Below, one piece after another: positions 16,734-25,710 of a stretch of 64,000 nt of DNA (its first letter is position 1; every line of letters starts with the position of its first letter). Both the position numbers and the translations under genes were made by a program. The notes under the pieces were generated by a model. It was given only the letters and a program-made list of their open reading frames with translations, searched no databases and was not told where the DNA came from. The DNA is taken from positions 52,283-116,282 of the forward strand of contig NZ_NOII01000010.1 of assembly GCF_002245695.1 (NCBI RefSeq). The letters are read 5' to 3'. The DNA comes from Fictibacillus aquaticus. Lineage in GTDB: Bacteria > Bacillota > Bacilli > Bacillales > Fictibacillaceae.

Positions 16734-16812
16734 TTACATCAATTTTATTTGATGTAACTTCATTATATTCCATATTTTATTAAATGCAACTATTAAATCA
16801 AAAAAAATTGAT
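16734..16812. promoter_or_regulatory. Two ArsR-type operators upstream of arsR
   Basis: TTACATCAA-N6-TTGATGTAA (16734-16757) is a perfect 9+6+9 inverted repeat placed just before the arsR start. A second, shorter copy ATCAA-N6-TTGAT lies at 16797-16812. Both share sequence and spacing with the sites upstream of the permease operon. Confidence 0.85.
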
Positions 16813-16828
16813 ATTTAGTTTAATAAAA

Positions 16829-16854
16829 ATGAGCTCTGAAATAGATGAGCTCAT
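16829..16854 (-). terminator. Terminator of the 49-residue protein gene
   Basis: Perfect arms ATGAGCTC / GAGCTCAT with a 10-nt loop. On the minus strand they are followed by TTTTTATT, directly after the small gene's stop. Confidence 0.7.
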
Positions 16855-16855
16855 T

Positions 16856-17005
16856 CTAAGCTGCAAATTTGCTTAATAAAATCGTCAGCAATCCCAGTGC
16901 TGCCAAACAATAATTGTGTATACCATTATAATGATCTTCAGGTTCTGTTATGTTAAAGAGCTTTTCAAAGGCTTTTTTCCGGAAATTAGTTTCATGGATA
17001 AACAT
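16856..17005 (-). CDS. Small 49-residue membrane-anchored protein
   Basis: A 49-residue product starting MFIHETNFRKKAFEKLFN and ending with a hydrophobic helix (YCLAALGLLTILLSKFAA). It has a GGTGGTGAG-type ribosome binding site about 5-10 nt upstream and its own terminator right after the stop. That combination makes it a credible gene despite its size. The function is unknown. It is transcribed toward the ArsR locus. Confidence 0.55.
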   Translation of the reverse strand: MFIHETNFRKKAFEKLFNITEPEDHYNGIHNYCLAALGLLTILLSKFAA

Positions 17006-17135
17006 GATCTGCTCACCACCCTTTTGAAATCGCGTTTAACAATATAATAACGGCTCATTAATTAAATTTCAAAATATTCTGTAAATTTAAACGAAATAAA
17101 GAGCACACTTCACGTGTACCCTTTTGTATACCCTA

Positions 17136-18608
17136 TCAATGAGCAGAAAAATTAGTCTCTGCTTTATCATGAACAGCAAGTTTAGAAACGAGAGCCGCAC
17201 TCTCTTCGTTCAAGCCAACAATCTCGACATCTGTACCATTCATACGATATTTAATCACGATTTTATCAATCGCACCTACCGCAGAATCATCCCATAAATG
17301 TGTCTGCGAGAAATCAATAATGATTTTATCTGCCTTCTCTGTAACATCAAACTTTGAAATAAAATCAGTAACAGAGGCGAAGAAAAGCTGCCCTCTCACC
17401 GTATATGTTTTAATGTTAAGAACTTCATCTGTTCTCGTTTCGACATTCACTTTCGATATTTTAGAGGCAAAGAACAATGCACTTAAAATTACTCCAGCCA
17501 GTACGCCTTTTGAAAGATCATGTGTCAGAACGACTGTTACCACTGTTACGATCATGACGGCTGCATCGGTCTTAGGCATAACGTGAAGCTTTGTTAACGA
17601 AGACCAGTCAAACGTGCCAATTGACACCATGATCATGACGCCAACAAGCGCAGCCATCGGTATGGATACAAGAATATCATTCAATAAAATAATAAGCACC
17701 ATCAAGAATGTACCCGCAACAAATGTAGACAGTCTTCCGCGTCCCCCAGATTTCACGTTAATGACCGACTGGCCGATCATTGCACATCCCGCCATGCCGC
17801 CAAAGAATCCAGCAACGATGTTTGCCATCCCTTGCCCTTTTGCTTCTTTATTCTTGTCGCTTTCCGTGTCTGTCATATCGTCCACGATTTGAGCGGTTAA
17901 GAGAGATTCTAATAAACCGACTAATGCAAGGGCAAATGAATAAGGGAAAATGATTTTCAATGTCTCAAAGTTTAGCGGAATATCAGGAATTAAGAACATA
18001 GGCAGAGCCTGTGTCAATTCTCCCATATCGCCAACAGTACGCACCGAAGATCCAGTTGCAATTGCTATTATGGTAATGACTATAATTGCCACAAGCGGTG
18101 ACGGAACAGCTTTCGTAACCCTCGGGAACAGATAAATGATGGCAAGAGCGCCTGCCACCATCGCATACATCACCCATGATTCGCCAGCAAAGTGTGGAAG
18201 CTGAGCCATAAAGATAAGGATAGCCAGAGCGTTCACAAATCCAACCATAACGGACCGGGGAATAAATTTCATGTATTTGCCTAGCTTCAGCACACCGATC
18301 AGGATTTGTATAACTCCTGTTAGAATGGTCGCTGCAAGTAAATACTTCAGACCATGATCGGCAACAAGCGTCGTCATCAGTAATGCCATCGCACCTGTTG
18401 CTGCAGAAATCATTCCTGGTCTGCCGCCAACGAACGCAATCACTACGGCAATACAAAACGAGGCATATAAGCCAACCATCGGGTCAACCCCAGCAATAAT
18501 CGAAAAAGCAATTGCCTCAGGGATTAGCGCCAATGCTACTACTATACCTGCGAGAATATCTCCTCTGATATTCCCAAACCACTCATGTTTAATTGTCTGT
18601 AAATCCAA
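17136..18608 (-). CDS. SulP-family anion transporter with STAS domain
   Basis: A 490-residue SLC26/SulP transporter. The membrane domain occupies about residues 10-390 ([38 protein letters not shown] at the start, [17 protein letters not shown]). A C-terminal STAS domain (about 395-490) ends with [22 protein letters not shown]. Bacterial SulP proteins carry sulfate, bicarbonate or other anions, and the substrate is open here. The start is placed at TTG 18608, 7 nt after GGAGAGGTG. The longer frame from 18626 runs through that site. An imperfect dyad with arms GACTTTCA/TGAAAGTC sits about 40 nt upstream. Confidence 0.9.
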   Translation of the reverse strand: MDLQTIKHEWFGNIRGDILAGIVVALALIPEAIAFSIIAGVDPMVGLYASFCIAVVIAFVGGRPGMISAATGAMALLMTTLVADHGLKYLLAATILTGVIQILIGVLKLGKYMKFIPRSVMVGFVNALAILIFMAQLPHFAGESWVMYAMVAGALAIIYLFPRVTKAVPSPLVAIIVITIIAIATGSSVRTVGDMGELTQALPMFLIPDIPLNFETLKIIFPYSFALALVGLLESLLTAQIVDDMTDTESDKNKEAKGQGMANIVAGFFGGMAGCAMIGQSVINVKSGGRGRLSTFVAGTFLMVLIILLNDILVSIPMAALVGVMIMVSIGTFDWSSLTKLHVMPKTDAAVMIVTVVTVVLTHDLSKGVLAGVILSALFFASKISKVNVETRTDEVLNIKTYTVRGQLFFASVTDFISKFDVTEKADKIIIDFSQTHLWDDSAVGAIDKIVIKYRMNGTDVEIVGLNEESAALVSKLAVHDKAETNFSAH

Positions 18609-18793
18609 CCAAAAACACCTCTCCAACTTTTTTATTTAAAATGAATGACTTTCAACTCTCATGAAAGTCGGGGCCGATGTCAACGAGTTGCATTATAGCA
18701 TAGGACTGTAAAATTGTGTATGGATTATGTAAGCGAATAACAAGCCTATTTTCTTTGAATTACTTATGTTTTCAATGATTATCTGCGGAAAAC

Positions 18794-18816
18794 AAAAAAG
18801 CCCCCTGATTGGAGGC
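18794..18816 (-). terminator. Terminator of the DUF3934 gene
   Basis: On the minus strand GCCTCC-aatca-GGGGGC is followed by six T, 32 nt after the stop codon. Confidence 0.75.
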
Positions 18817-18847
18817 ATTTTAAAAACCGCATTGCTTCATGGATATT

Positions 18848-19009
18848 TTAAAAGTCATTGTTTTCGGCGTTAGTTTCTTCTTTTTGCTTTTTAGCGCCTT
18901 TGCTCACATAAGGTTTTGGCCCCTTCTTCTTAGCGCTTGACTTCCAGCGGTTCCACCCTTTCTTTCCAGTACCTCTTCCCGTTCCGCCTTTGCCTTTTGC
19001 TTTACTCAT
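18848..19009 (-). CDS. DUF3934 family small basic protein
   Basis: A 53-residue highly basic protein beginning MSKAKGKGGTGRGTGKKGWN, then RWKSSAKKKGPKPYVSKGAKKQKEE. That sequence matches the DUF3934 family of Bacillus as I know it. The composition (Lys, Gly) suggests nucleic-acid or ribosome contact, but no function is established. The ribosome binding site is weak (GGGATGCTGTT before ATG). A terminator follows. Confidence 0.8.
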   Translation of the reverse strand: MSKAKGKGGTGRGTGKKGWNRWKSSAKKKGPKPYVSKGAKKQKEETNAENNDF

Positions 19010-19182
19010 AACAGCATCCCTCAATTTCCTACTATGTTTTTAATCATTTTAATAAAATTAACTTTTCAATCATAACATTACACAATGAAACAGAAAGTAT
19101 AAACTTGCTGAAAGGCAGAATTCTTTTACTCTTTTGTATGAAATGTTATATTTTACCTGAAAATGTTAAGGAGGCAGTGATT

Positions 19183-19380
19183 ATGGCACTTGAAATGAGA
19201 GAACAATGTGAACGCTGTGAGTCATCTGTTAAAGGACACTCGCTCGTTTACATTTGTGTTCATGAATGTACGTTCTGTGAACCTTGTACAGCTGAAATGA
19301 AAAACGTCTGCCCGAACTGCGGTGGTGAACTTGTAAGGAGACCTCGGCCTGCGCAGAATTCCTGCAGCTTGAATACTTAA
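19183..19380 (+). CDS. DUF1272 domain protein (small zinc-finger type)
   Basis: A 65-residue protein with four Cys pairs or CxxC motifs: CERCE, CVHECTFCEPC and CPNCGGELVRRP. The last is the DUF1272 signature and implies two zinc sites. The start is placed at ATG 19183, preceded by AAGGAGG at 8 nt. The function is unknown. It is monocistronic, with its own terminator. Confidence 0.88.
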   Translation: MALEMREQCERCESSVKGHSLVYICVHECTFCEPCTAEMKNVCPNCGGELVRRPRPAQNSCSLNT

Positions 19381-19391
19381 TAGACAGGAAG

Positions 19392-19416
19392 AGCACGCAG
19401 GCGGCGTGCTTTTTTA
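19392..19416 (+). terminator. Terminator of the DUF1272 gene
   Basis: AGCACGC-aggcg-GCGTGCT followed by TTTTT, 11 nt after the stop. Confidence 0.85.
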
Positions 19417-19600
19417 CTTACTTATCAGGACTGAAAATATACTGCACTTTCTCTAAATGAATTTAAACATTTGTTTAATTCTTAGACAGCCATTGATTTA
19501 AGCAGATTGTTGGAACTTAAAAACGTTCAATGGTACGCTTAATAGGTTAGGGCACTCGTTCAGCCCCCTTAAATTCACGATACATAAGGAGTGGTTTTTA

Positions 19601-20485
19601 TTGACTGAATTAGAATTGCAGAAAGCATTACACCCAAAGCTCACCAAAACAAAAATCCTGAAAAGGACGGTTGCGATTTTTTTAGGAGCTTTGTTAATGG
19701 CAGTCGGGCTCGAAATTTTCCTCGTACCAAACAAGGTTATTGATGGCGGCATTGTCGGAATTTCGATTATTTTATCTCATTTAACACAATCTCCTCTTGG
19801 TTTGTTCATATTCGTATTAAACATTCCATTCTTTTATATTGGTTATAAGCAGATTGGAAAAACATTTGCCATTTCCACACTTTTCGGGATTGCTGTCCTC
19901 TCATTCTTTACTTCTCTATTCCACCCTGTACCTGCGTTTACTGAAGACATTCTTCTTGCAACGATTTTTGGAGGCATGGTGCTTGGCGTCGGTGTCGGAA
20001 TCGTAATCCGGTACGGCGGAGCGTTAGACGGAACAGAAATATTAGCTATACTTATCACGAAGAAAACACCATTCTCCGTCGGTGAAATTATCATGTTCTT
20101 CAACCTCTTTATTTTAGGTTCTGCCGGTTTTGTGTTCAGCTGGGACCGTGCTATGTATTCAATTCTGGCCTATATCATTGCGTTTAAAACGATTGATGTC
20201 GTCGTGCAGGGGCTTGATGAATCGAAATCTGCCTGGATTATCAGCGAAAAATACGACGATATCGGTGAAGCGATCATTAAACGTCTTGGCCGCGGCGTGA
20301 CGTATTTAAGCGGTGAGGGTGCCTATACGGGCGATAATAAAAAAGTCATTTTCTGTGTTATCACTAGGCTGGAAGAAGCAAAGCTGAAAGAAATCGTAGA
20401 AAGCCATGACCCAGATGCTTTTCTTGCGATTGCTGATATCGCAGAAGTACGCGGCGGCAGGTTTAAGAAGAAAGATATTCACTAA
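19601..20485 (+). CDS. YitT family membrane protein (with DUF2179 domain)
   Basis: A 294-residue protein with five or six membrane helices (YitT_membrane, about residues 25-205) starting FLGALLMAVGLEIFLVPNKVIDGGIVGISI. A cytosolic C-terminal DUF2179 domain (about 215-285) contains LGRGVTYLSGEGAYTGDNKKVIFCVITRLE. Molecular function is not established for this widespread Bacillus family. It starts at TTG, 6 nt after AAGGAGTGG. A second, shorter YitT lacking DUF2179 lies at 33.2 kb. Confidence 0.9.
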   Translation: MTELELQKALHPKLTKTKILKRTVAIFLGALLMAVGLEIFLVPNKVIDGGIVGISIILSHLTQSPLGLFIFVLNIPFFYIGYKQIGKTFAISTLFGIAVLSFFTSLFHPVPAFTEDILLATIFGGMVLGVGVGIVIRYGGALDGTEILAILITKKTPFSVGEIIMFFNLFILGSAGFVFSWDRAMYSILAYIIAFKTIDVVVQGLDESKSAWIISEKYDDIGEAIIKRLGRGVTYLSGEGAYTGDNKKVIFCVITRLEEAKLKEIVESHDPDAFLAIADIAEVRGGRFKKKDIH

Positions 20486-20490
20486 GATAG

Positions 20491-20527
20491 AGAAACCTTC
20501 TTGATTTTTTGAGAGGGTTTCTTTTTT
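20491..20527 (+). terminator. Terminator of yitT-like gene
   Basis: AGAAACCTTCT / AGAGGGTTTCT stem with a 10-nt loop, followed by six T, just after the stop. Confidence 0.85.
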
Positions 20528-20662
20528 AGTAGGACATTTTTTCAAACTCCTGTTGGAATATTAAAATCATGTAAATACACTTGGACAATAGTGGAAGTCG
20601 TACTTTCAACATGTTATTCTTTTTCGGAGTACATTCAATATTACACTAGAGGTGGTAATCCA

Positions 20663-21847
20663 GTGCAAAAAAAGAGTACCTTTAGAACGCTTATGGAAAT
20701 TTTATTCGTTTCAACAAAACTCGGCTTAACATCCTTTGGCGGACCGGTCGCTCACCTAGGATACTTTCATGAAGAATACGTCCGCAAAAGAAAATGGCTC
20801 GACGAAAAAAGCTATGCAGATTTAGTGGCGCTCTGCCAGTTCCTGCCCGGACCAGCAAGCAGCCAGGTGGGAATCGGAATTGGGGTCATGCGCGGGGGAG
20901 TTCTAGGCGGTATTATTTCATTTCTCGGTTTTACACTCCCTTCCGTTATCGCCTTGATTTTATTCGCAGTGACTTTATCTGCAATGGATGATGTGAATTT
21001 AAGTTGGATCCACGGATTAAAAATTGTGGCGGTAGCTGTCGTCGCTCATGCTATTTTAGGAATGGCCAGCAATTTGACGCCTGACTTAAAAAGAAAAGCA
21101 ATCGCCTTGTTTGCTTTGGTCATTACTCTGCTCTGGCAGACCGCTTTCTCTCAAGTCACCGTTATCTTGATTGCAGGATTTGTTGGCTATATTCTTTACC
21201 GGCATAATACGAAAGATGGCGAAACGGCAGCAGATTTCCCCATCTCACGAAAATTTGCCGCAGTATGTTTGACGTTATTCTTTGCTCTTTTAGTGCTATT
21301 GCCTGTCTTAAAAGAAGTCACGTCATCTTATTGGGTCGCTTTTTTTGACAGCTTTTACCGTTCCGGCTCATTAGTTTTCGGGGGCGGCCATGTTGTCCTT
21401 CCTTTATTGCAGCAGGAATTTGTTCCAACGAATTGGATCAGTGAAGGGGAGTTTTTGGCAGGCTACGGCGCTGCTCAAGCTGTACCGGGTCCGCTGTTTA
21501 CTTTTGCAGCATACCTTGGCGCCGTCATGAACGGATGGCAAGGCGGACTGCTGGCGACTATCGCCATATTCCTTCCTGCATTCCTTCTTATCTTAGGCAC
21601 GCTTCCTTTTTGGAATATGCTAAGGCGCAACCCTAAGATCAATGGTGCTTTAATGGGTGTAAACGCCGCGGTTGTCGGTATTTTGATTTCTGCATTTTAT
21701 AAGCCGATCTGGACGAGCACTATACAGAAACCAATCGATTTTGCTTTTGCCGCAGTGCTTTTTAGCATGCTTGTTTATTGGAAGGTTTCTCCTTGGATCG
21801 TAGTTGCTACAGGAGCGTTAGGCGGAATTTTACTTTCACTAATTTAA
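20663..21847 (+). CDS. chrA: Chromate transporter ChrA (long CHR family)
   Basis: A 394-residue two-domain CHR transporter of about 10-11 helices. The first CHR half contains STKLGLTSFGGPVAHLGYFHEEYV and CQFLPGPASSQVGIGIG. The second contains FYRSGSLVFGGGHVVLPLLQQEFV and AAQAVPGPLFTFAAYLGA. These duplicated FGGP/FGGGH and PGP motifs define the long-chain CHR family, which exports chromate or in some members other oxyanions. The start is placed at GTG 20663, 7 nt after AGAGGTGG. A longer frame to 20591 has no site. Confidence 0.9.
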   Translation: MQKKSTFRTLMEILFVSTKLGLTSFGGPVAHLGYFHEEYVRKRKWLDEKSYADLVALCQFLPGPASSQVGIGIGVMRGGVLGGIISFLGFTLPSVIALILFAVTLSAMDDVNLSWIHGLKIVAVAVVAHAILGMASNLTPDLKRKAIALFALVITLLWQTAFSQVTVILIAGFVGYILYRHNTKDGETAADFPISRKFAAVCLTLFFALLVLLPVLKEVTSSYWVAFFDSFYRSGSLVFGGGHVVLPLLQQEFVPTNWISEGEFLAGYGAAQAVPGPLFTFAAYLGAVMNGWQGGLLATIAIFLPAFLLILGTLPFWNMLRRNPKINGALMGVNAAVVGILISAFYKPIWTSTIQKPIDFAFAAVLFSMLVYWKVSPWIVVATGALGGILLSLI

Positions 21848-21881
21848 TCGCTCGGAGAATCGAGTTAGGTTATTTCTCAGT

Positions 21882-21915
21882 AGACACAAATTAAACAATT
21901 GTTTAATTTGTGTCT
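21882..21915. terminator. 34-bp perfect loopless palindrome after chrA
   Basis: Two 17-nt arms (AGACACAAATTAAACAA and its exact complement) abut with no spacer and are followed by TTTATC. It may terminate chrA, or may be a protein-binding palindrome. Its 16-nt core TTAAACAATTGTTTAA recurs exactly at 26805-26820. Confidence 0.6.
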
Positions 21916-21937
21916 TTTATCACAAGATCACCTAAAA

Positions 21938-21968
21938 AAAGACGTGCCTATATTACAGACACGCCTTT
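21938..21968 (-). terminator. Terminator of the CNNM/CorC gene
   Basis: On the minus strand AAAGGCGTG...CACGTCTTT with a 13-nt loop runs into a T-rich tail (seven T in total), 14 nt after the stop. Confidence 0.75.
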
Positions 21969-21982
21969 TACAGTATTTAGTT

Positions 21983-23275
21983 TTATGATATTTTTACGAC
22001 TTCAAGCGACTTTACATGATATCCATCTGCTTCAAGAACCTTAAAGAGATAATTATCAACTGCTATTTCATCTCCTGTATTCACTTCCATTTTCTCTGAG
22101 AGTATCCAGCCGCCGATCGTATCAACATCTTCATCACTGATATTAAGGCCGAACAAATCGTTCACTTCTTCGATTAGTACTTTTCCATCTAATATCGTTT
22201 TGTTTTCATCGATTTTTTTTATGTGAGGCACTTCATCATAATCAAATTCGTCTCGGATTTCTCCAACAATTTCTTCGAGGATGTCTTCTACTGTAACAAG
22301 GCCAGAAGTTCCGCCATACTCATCGATTAGAACTGCCATATGAACCCGTTCCTTCTGCATCTTAAGAAGCAGCTCGTGAATGGCTGTCGATTCAAATACC
22401 TGAATTACCGGTCTGACATAATCCTCAATTTTACTTTCCACGTTTTTGCCTTTTACAATATCGGTAAGAACTTCTTTCATATTGACCATACCAACAATAT
22501 GATCCTTATCCCCATCAATTACAGGATATCGTGTGTACTTTTCCTCGGTTACCACTTTAATCGTCTCTTTAACGGTTTCTGCAATATCCAAAGTTATCAT
22601 ATCCATTCGAGGCACCATGATTTCTTTTGCAAGACGATTGTCAAATTGAAAAATGTTGTTCACAAATTTAAACTCAGATTGATTGATTTCCCCGCTTTTA
22701 TAACTTTCTGAAAGAATCAAACGCAATTCTTCCTCTGAGTGAGCGAGTTCATGTTCTGACGCCGGTTTAATGCCAAAAAGCCCTGTAAATAAACGTGCAG
22801 AACCATTGAGAGTTTTAATGAATGGATACATCAGTTTATAAAAGAACATGATTGGCTTAGCAACCCTTAACGTTACTTCTTCAGCCTTTTGTATAGCCAT
22901 CGTTTTAGGGGCAAGTTCACCCACTACAACATGAAGAAACGTAATCAATGAAAAGGCAATGATAAACGATAATAAACTTGAAACAGATTCTGCAATTTCA
23001 AATTGTAAGAATAGTGGTCTTAGCAAAAGCTCAACAGTCGGCTTACCAAGCCAGCCAAGACCTAACGCCGTAATCGTTATCCCTAGCTGGCAGGCAGATA
23101 AATATTCGTCCAAATTTGTAATGACCTTTTGAGCAGCGATAGCCTTATGATTTCCTTCTGCTGCCAGCTGATCTATTCTCGTCGTACGAATTTTTACAAT
23201 CGCAAACTCAGTAGCTACAAAAAACGCCGTTAACGCAATAAGCACAACTACCATAAATAAATTAAATATCTCCAA
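21983..23275 (-). CDS. CNNM/CorC family transporter (DUF21 + CBS pair + CorC_HlyC)
   Basis: A 430-residue protein annotated elsewhere as hemolysin family. It has an N-terminal DUF21 membrane domain (about residues 1-190, ALTAFFVATEFAIVKIRTTRI and CQLGITITALGLGWLGKPTVE). Two CBS motifs (about 205-330, MVPRMDMITLD and RVHMAVLIDEYGGTSGLVTVEDILEEIVGEI) and a C-terminal CorC_HlyC domain follow. Relatives transport or sense Mg2+. It starts at TTG 23275 after AGGGG. It lies 72 nt downstream of a MerR gene in the same direction and is probably co-transcribed. Confidence 0.9.
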   Translation of the reverse strand: MEIFNLFMVVVLIALTAFFVATEFAIVKIRTTRIDQLAAEGNHKAIAAQKVITNLDEYLSACQLGITITALGLGWLGKPTVELLLRPLFLQFEIAESVSSLLSFIIAFSLITFLHVVVGELAPKTMAIQKAEEVTLRVAKPIMFFYKLMYPFIKTLNGSARLFTGLFGIKPASEHELAHSEEELRLILSESYKSGEINQSEFKFVNNIFQFDNRLAKEIMVPRMDMITLDIAETVKETIKVVTEEKYTRYPVIDGDKDHIVGMVNMKEVLTDIVKGKNVESKIEDYVRPVIQVFESTAIHELLLKMQKERVHMAVLIDEYGGTSGLVTVEDILEEIVGEIRDEFDYDEVPHIKKIDENKTILDGKVLIEEVNDLFGLNISDEDVDTIGGWILSEKMEVNTGDEIAVDNYLFKVLEADGYHVKSLEVVKIS

Positions 23276-23347
23276 ATAATACCCCTGCTGTGTAATCGAA
23301 CAACAAGGGATCCACCTCCCAGGTTTTTATTGTACATAAACGAATAT

Positions 23348-23761
23348 TCACCCTAAAAGCAAAAGCAAAGAATGGGCTAAAGTTACTCCTTGTGGAGAGA
23401 CTTTACTCAATACCAATTCACGCTGTTTATCTTCCAGGTTCTCAAGTATCGGCTTCATTTCCATGATTTCCTTCTCAAGGTGTTTCATAAACTCTGCGAT
23501 CTGATCAAAATGCTTTTCCACTTGAGTGCTACTTATACTATTTTTCTTCTTTACAAGTTCAATAGATGACTTTATTTCCTGCAAGGGCATGTTCATGTTC
23601 TTGTAATGTTCAATCAGCTTTAGCACACTCACTGATTCTTCATCATATAACCGATAATTAGATGCCGTTCGATAAGGCTCTAGTAAGCCAATTTGGGAGT
23701 AATAGTCAATGGTCCTTCTTGAAACATGTGTGCAATCCGCTAGTTCGCCAATTCGATACAA
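23348..23761 (-). CDS. MerR-family transcriptional regulator (YhdQ-like)
   Basis: A 137-residue MerR protein. The N-terminal winged helix is MYRIGELADCTHVSRRTIDYYSQIGLLEP, then a dimerisation coiled coil (about residues 75-125). The C-terminus (VSPQGVTLAHSLLLLLG) has no Cys pair, so it lacks the metal loop of copper sensor CueR. In B. subtilis the MerR gene yhdQ likewise lies near CNNM-family genes (yhdP, yhdT). The inducer is unknown. A MerR-type dyad lies upstream. Confidence 0.85.
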   Translation of the reverse strand: MYRIGELADCTHVSRRTIDYYSQIGLLEPYRTASNYRLYDEESVSVLKLIEHYKNMNMPLQEIKSSIELVKKKNSISSTQVEKHFDQIAEFMKHLEKEIMEMKPILENLEDKQRELVLSKVSPQGVTLAHSLLLLLG

Positions 23762-23817
23762 CTTCCCAATTTACTCACCTCTTCCCTCACCTTTTCACTG
23801 TAACTTATCGTATATAA

Positions 23818-23841
23818 AACCGTACAGTCAACTGTATGGTT
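23818..23841 (-). promoter_or_regulatory. MerR-type operator/promoter
   Basis: Arms AACCGTACAGT / ACTGTATGGTT flank a 2-nt centre with one mismatch. On the minus strand this dyad occupies the 19-nt gap between TTAACC and TTTATA, the lengthened spacer typical of MerR-activated promoters. The site is 57 nt upstream of the merR start. Confidence 0.7.
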
Positions 23842-24094
23842 AACTTTCACACATAACGTTCAAATATAAAAATGTTTTATTTTTTTTCTTCTAAATCGTG
23901 AAACCTAACAAACATTTTCTTCGTATATAGCAGGCGAAAATTGTGCACATCGAAGTCTTTAAAAAATATTCCCTTACTGATGGCAATCCTGCCTATATCA
24001 AAGCGAGTTTCAATAAATGGCCGGATGTACTTGCTTCTACAAGCAGAACTTGTGCCTTTATTGTATGCTGCAAAGTGCTGGTCTTTACATTAAT

Positions 24095-24122
24095 AAAAGC
24101 TGCCAAATTCTTGGCAGCTTTT
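24095..24122. terminator. Bidirectional terminator of the 491-residue MFS gene
   Basis: AAAAGCTGCCAA-attc-TTGGCAGCTTTT, a perfect 12-bp stem, downstream of the minus-strand MFS gene. The stretch 23842-24094 to its left holds no gene I can support. Confidence 0.8.
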
Positions 24123-24175
24123 ATTGTTTCAAATATTTCTATTAATTTCCGAAAACACTTGCCAGCGTATATTAG

Positions 24176-25651
24176 TTAATTACTCATATTCCGCTTTTTA
24201 TTGAGCTCTATCTTTGTATTACGATTTTTCCTTACTACTAAGGGAACCAGCAATAAAGATAAGATTCCTCCCGCAAAAGACAATGTCGCATAACTAGAAG
24301 AACCTACAATCACACCTGATAACGCTCCACCTGAAGCTCCCGCCAAAGCGATAAAGACATCCACCGTTCCCTGGCTCTTTGCACGCTGAGAAGGCTCGGT
24401 AGAATCTACTATCATTGTTGTTCCTGTTATTAATCCAACATTCCAGCCAATACCAAGCAAAGATAGAGCGATTATAAGGAAAAGCAAAGAATTGCTTGGA
24501 GCCATTGCCGCTATTATGCCTGCAAGCAGCAGAATAACTCCTGAAGCTGCGCCCATAATGGTTCGCCCGATTTTATCTACTAATAATCCTGTTAGTAAAG
24601 AAGGCAGATACATGGAACCTATATGAACACCTATTACTAGTCCGATTTCATTTAGACTATGCCCATGATGCTCCATATGAATCGGAGTCATCGTCATAAT
24701 CGCAATCATCACAAGCTGTGTCAAAATCATGATTGCTGCACCGGCCATAATGCCGTTTTTATAAGCTGGAATTTCACTTGTTGTATGTTCAACATTAGAA
24801 TTTCGGCTGCGTTTATTGTTTTCTAGCATCTTTACGAAATGATATGGATCCGGACGAAGCATGAGAAAAATAATAAGACCTGCAATTATAAATGCCGTGC
24901 CTGAAAATAAAAACGGACCCGCAAGAGAAGGAATACCAATATTTAGTGCATAATCTTTCATCGTTCCAACTAAACTCGGCCCAGCAAATGCGCCAAATGT
25001 TGTAGAAACCATAATGATGCTGACTGCTGTGGCACGCTGCTGCTCGCTCGCAAGATCCGTCCCTGCATATCGCGCTTGTAAATTTGACGCTGTCCCTGCT
25101 CCATAAATCAACAATGAAAAAAATAAAAGAATAATACTATTGGTTATTGCAGAAAGAGCCACTCCAAGTGCTCCAAAGCCGCCTGTCATAAATCCAGCTG
25201 TTAATCCTGTACGGCGGCCAAATCTCTGTGAAAGCTTCCCTACTATGAAAGCCGCACCAGCTGATCCTAAAGTAAACAAAGCTGCCGGCAATCCTGAATA
25301 GGCTTCTGTGCCCAACATTTCTTTAGCAAGAAGTGCACCGACCGTTATTCCTGCTGCCAGTCCAGCGCCGCCAAAAATTTGCGATAGACTTACGACCAGC
25401 AAGCTCCGCTTATAGAGCTTTTCCTTTATAAGATGTGAATCTTTTTCCTGAATAACGAGAGAACGATTTGTAATGATTTCTTTTGCCAGAGCTGCATCTT
25501 CCTCATTTACCTTCAAAAGTAAACAAGAAGAAACGATTTCGAGTTGGAATGAAATTTCTTTTTCTGTTAGTAATTGCTGTACTTGAAATGACTCACCTTG
25601 GCTCATTGTCATATGAACTGTGTACATCAGGGACTTTCGATTATGATCCAT
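24176..25651 (-). CDS. MFS transporter with extra N-terminal soluble domain
   Basis: A 491-residue major facilitator. Twelve helices start near residue 83 (RSLLVVSLSQIFGGAGLAAG), with the loop motif GKLSQRFGRRTGL after helix 2. The first ~80 residues are not membrane-spanning: VHMTMSQGESFQVQQLLTEK, then EISFQLEIVSSCLLLKVNEEDAALAKEIITN, a beta-alpha-beta pattern reminiscent of small ACT or DUF2007-like domains. Such a fusion could be regulatory. GGGGGG precedes the ATG. It is divergent from a LysR regulator with a direct-repeat site between them, so LysR control is likely. The substrate is unknown. Confidence 0.85.
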   Translation of the reverse strand: MDHNRKSLMYTVHMTMSQGESFQVQQLLTEKEISFQLEIVSSCLLLKVNEEDAALAKEIITNRSLVIQEKDSHLIKEKLYKRSLLVVSLSQIFGGAGLAAGITVGALLAKEMLGTEAYSGLPAALFTLGSAGAAFIVGKLSQRFGRRTGLTAGFMTGGFGALGVALSAITNSIILLFFSLLIYGAGTASNLQARYAGTDLASEQQRATAVSIIMVSTTFGAFAGPSLVGTMKDYALNIGIPSLAGPFLFSGTAFIIAGLIIFLMLRPDPYHFVKMLENNKRSRNSNVEHTTSEIPAYKNGIMAGAAIMILTQLVMIAIMTMTPIHMEHHGHSLNEIGLVIGVHIGSMYLPSLLTGLLVDKIGRTIMGAASGVILLLAGIIAAMAPSNSLLFLIIALSLLGIGWNVGLITGTTMIVDSTEPSQRAKSQGTVDVFIALAGASGGALSGVIVGSSSYATLSFAGGILSLLLVPLVVRKNRNTKIELNKKRNMSN

Positions 25652-25710
25652 TGAAATCCCCCCGCTTTTTTTATCTTACTTTCATTTTATGCTTAAGAGT
25701 TCTATAATTA

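Noticed and set aside
17320..17892. Plus-strand frames opposite the SulP gene
   Set aside because: Shadow frames of a strongly supported coding region, without start signals.
23276..23347. Magnesium-type riboswitch upstream of the CNNM gene
   Set aside because: The 72-nt gap is too short for an M-box and shows no conserved leader words.
23943..24179. Plus-strand frame of 78 codons
   Set aside because: No ribosome binding site, it runs through the terminator hairpin at 24095-24122, and composition is not protein-like.
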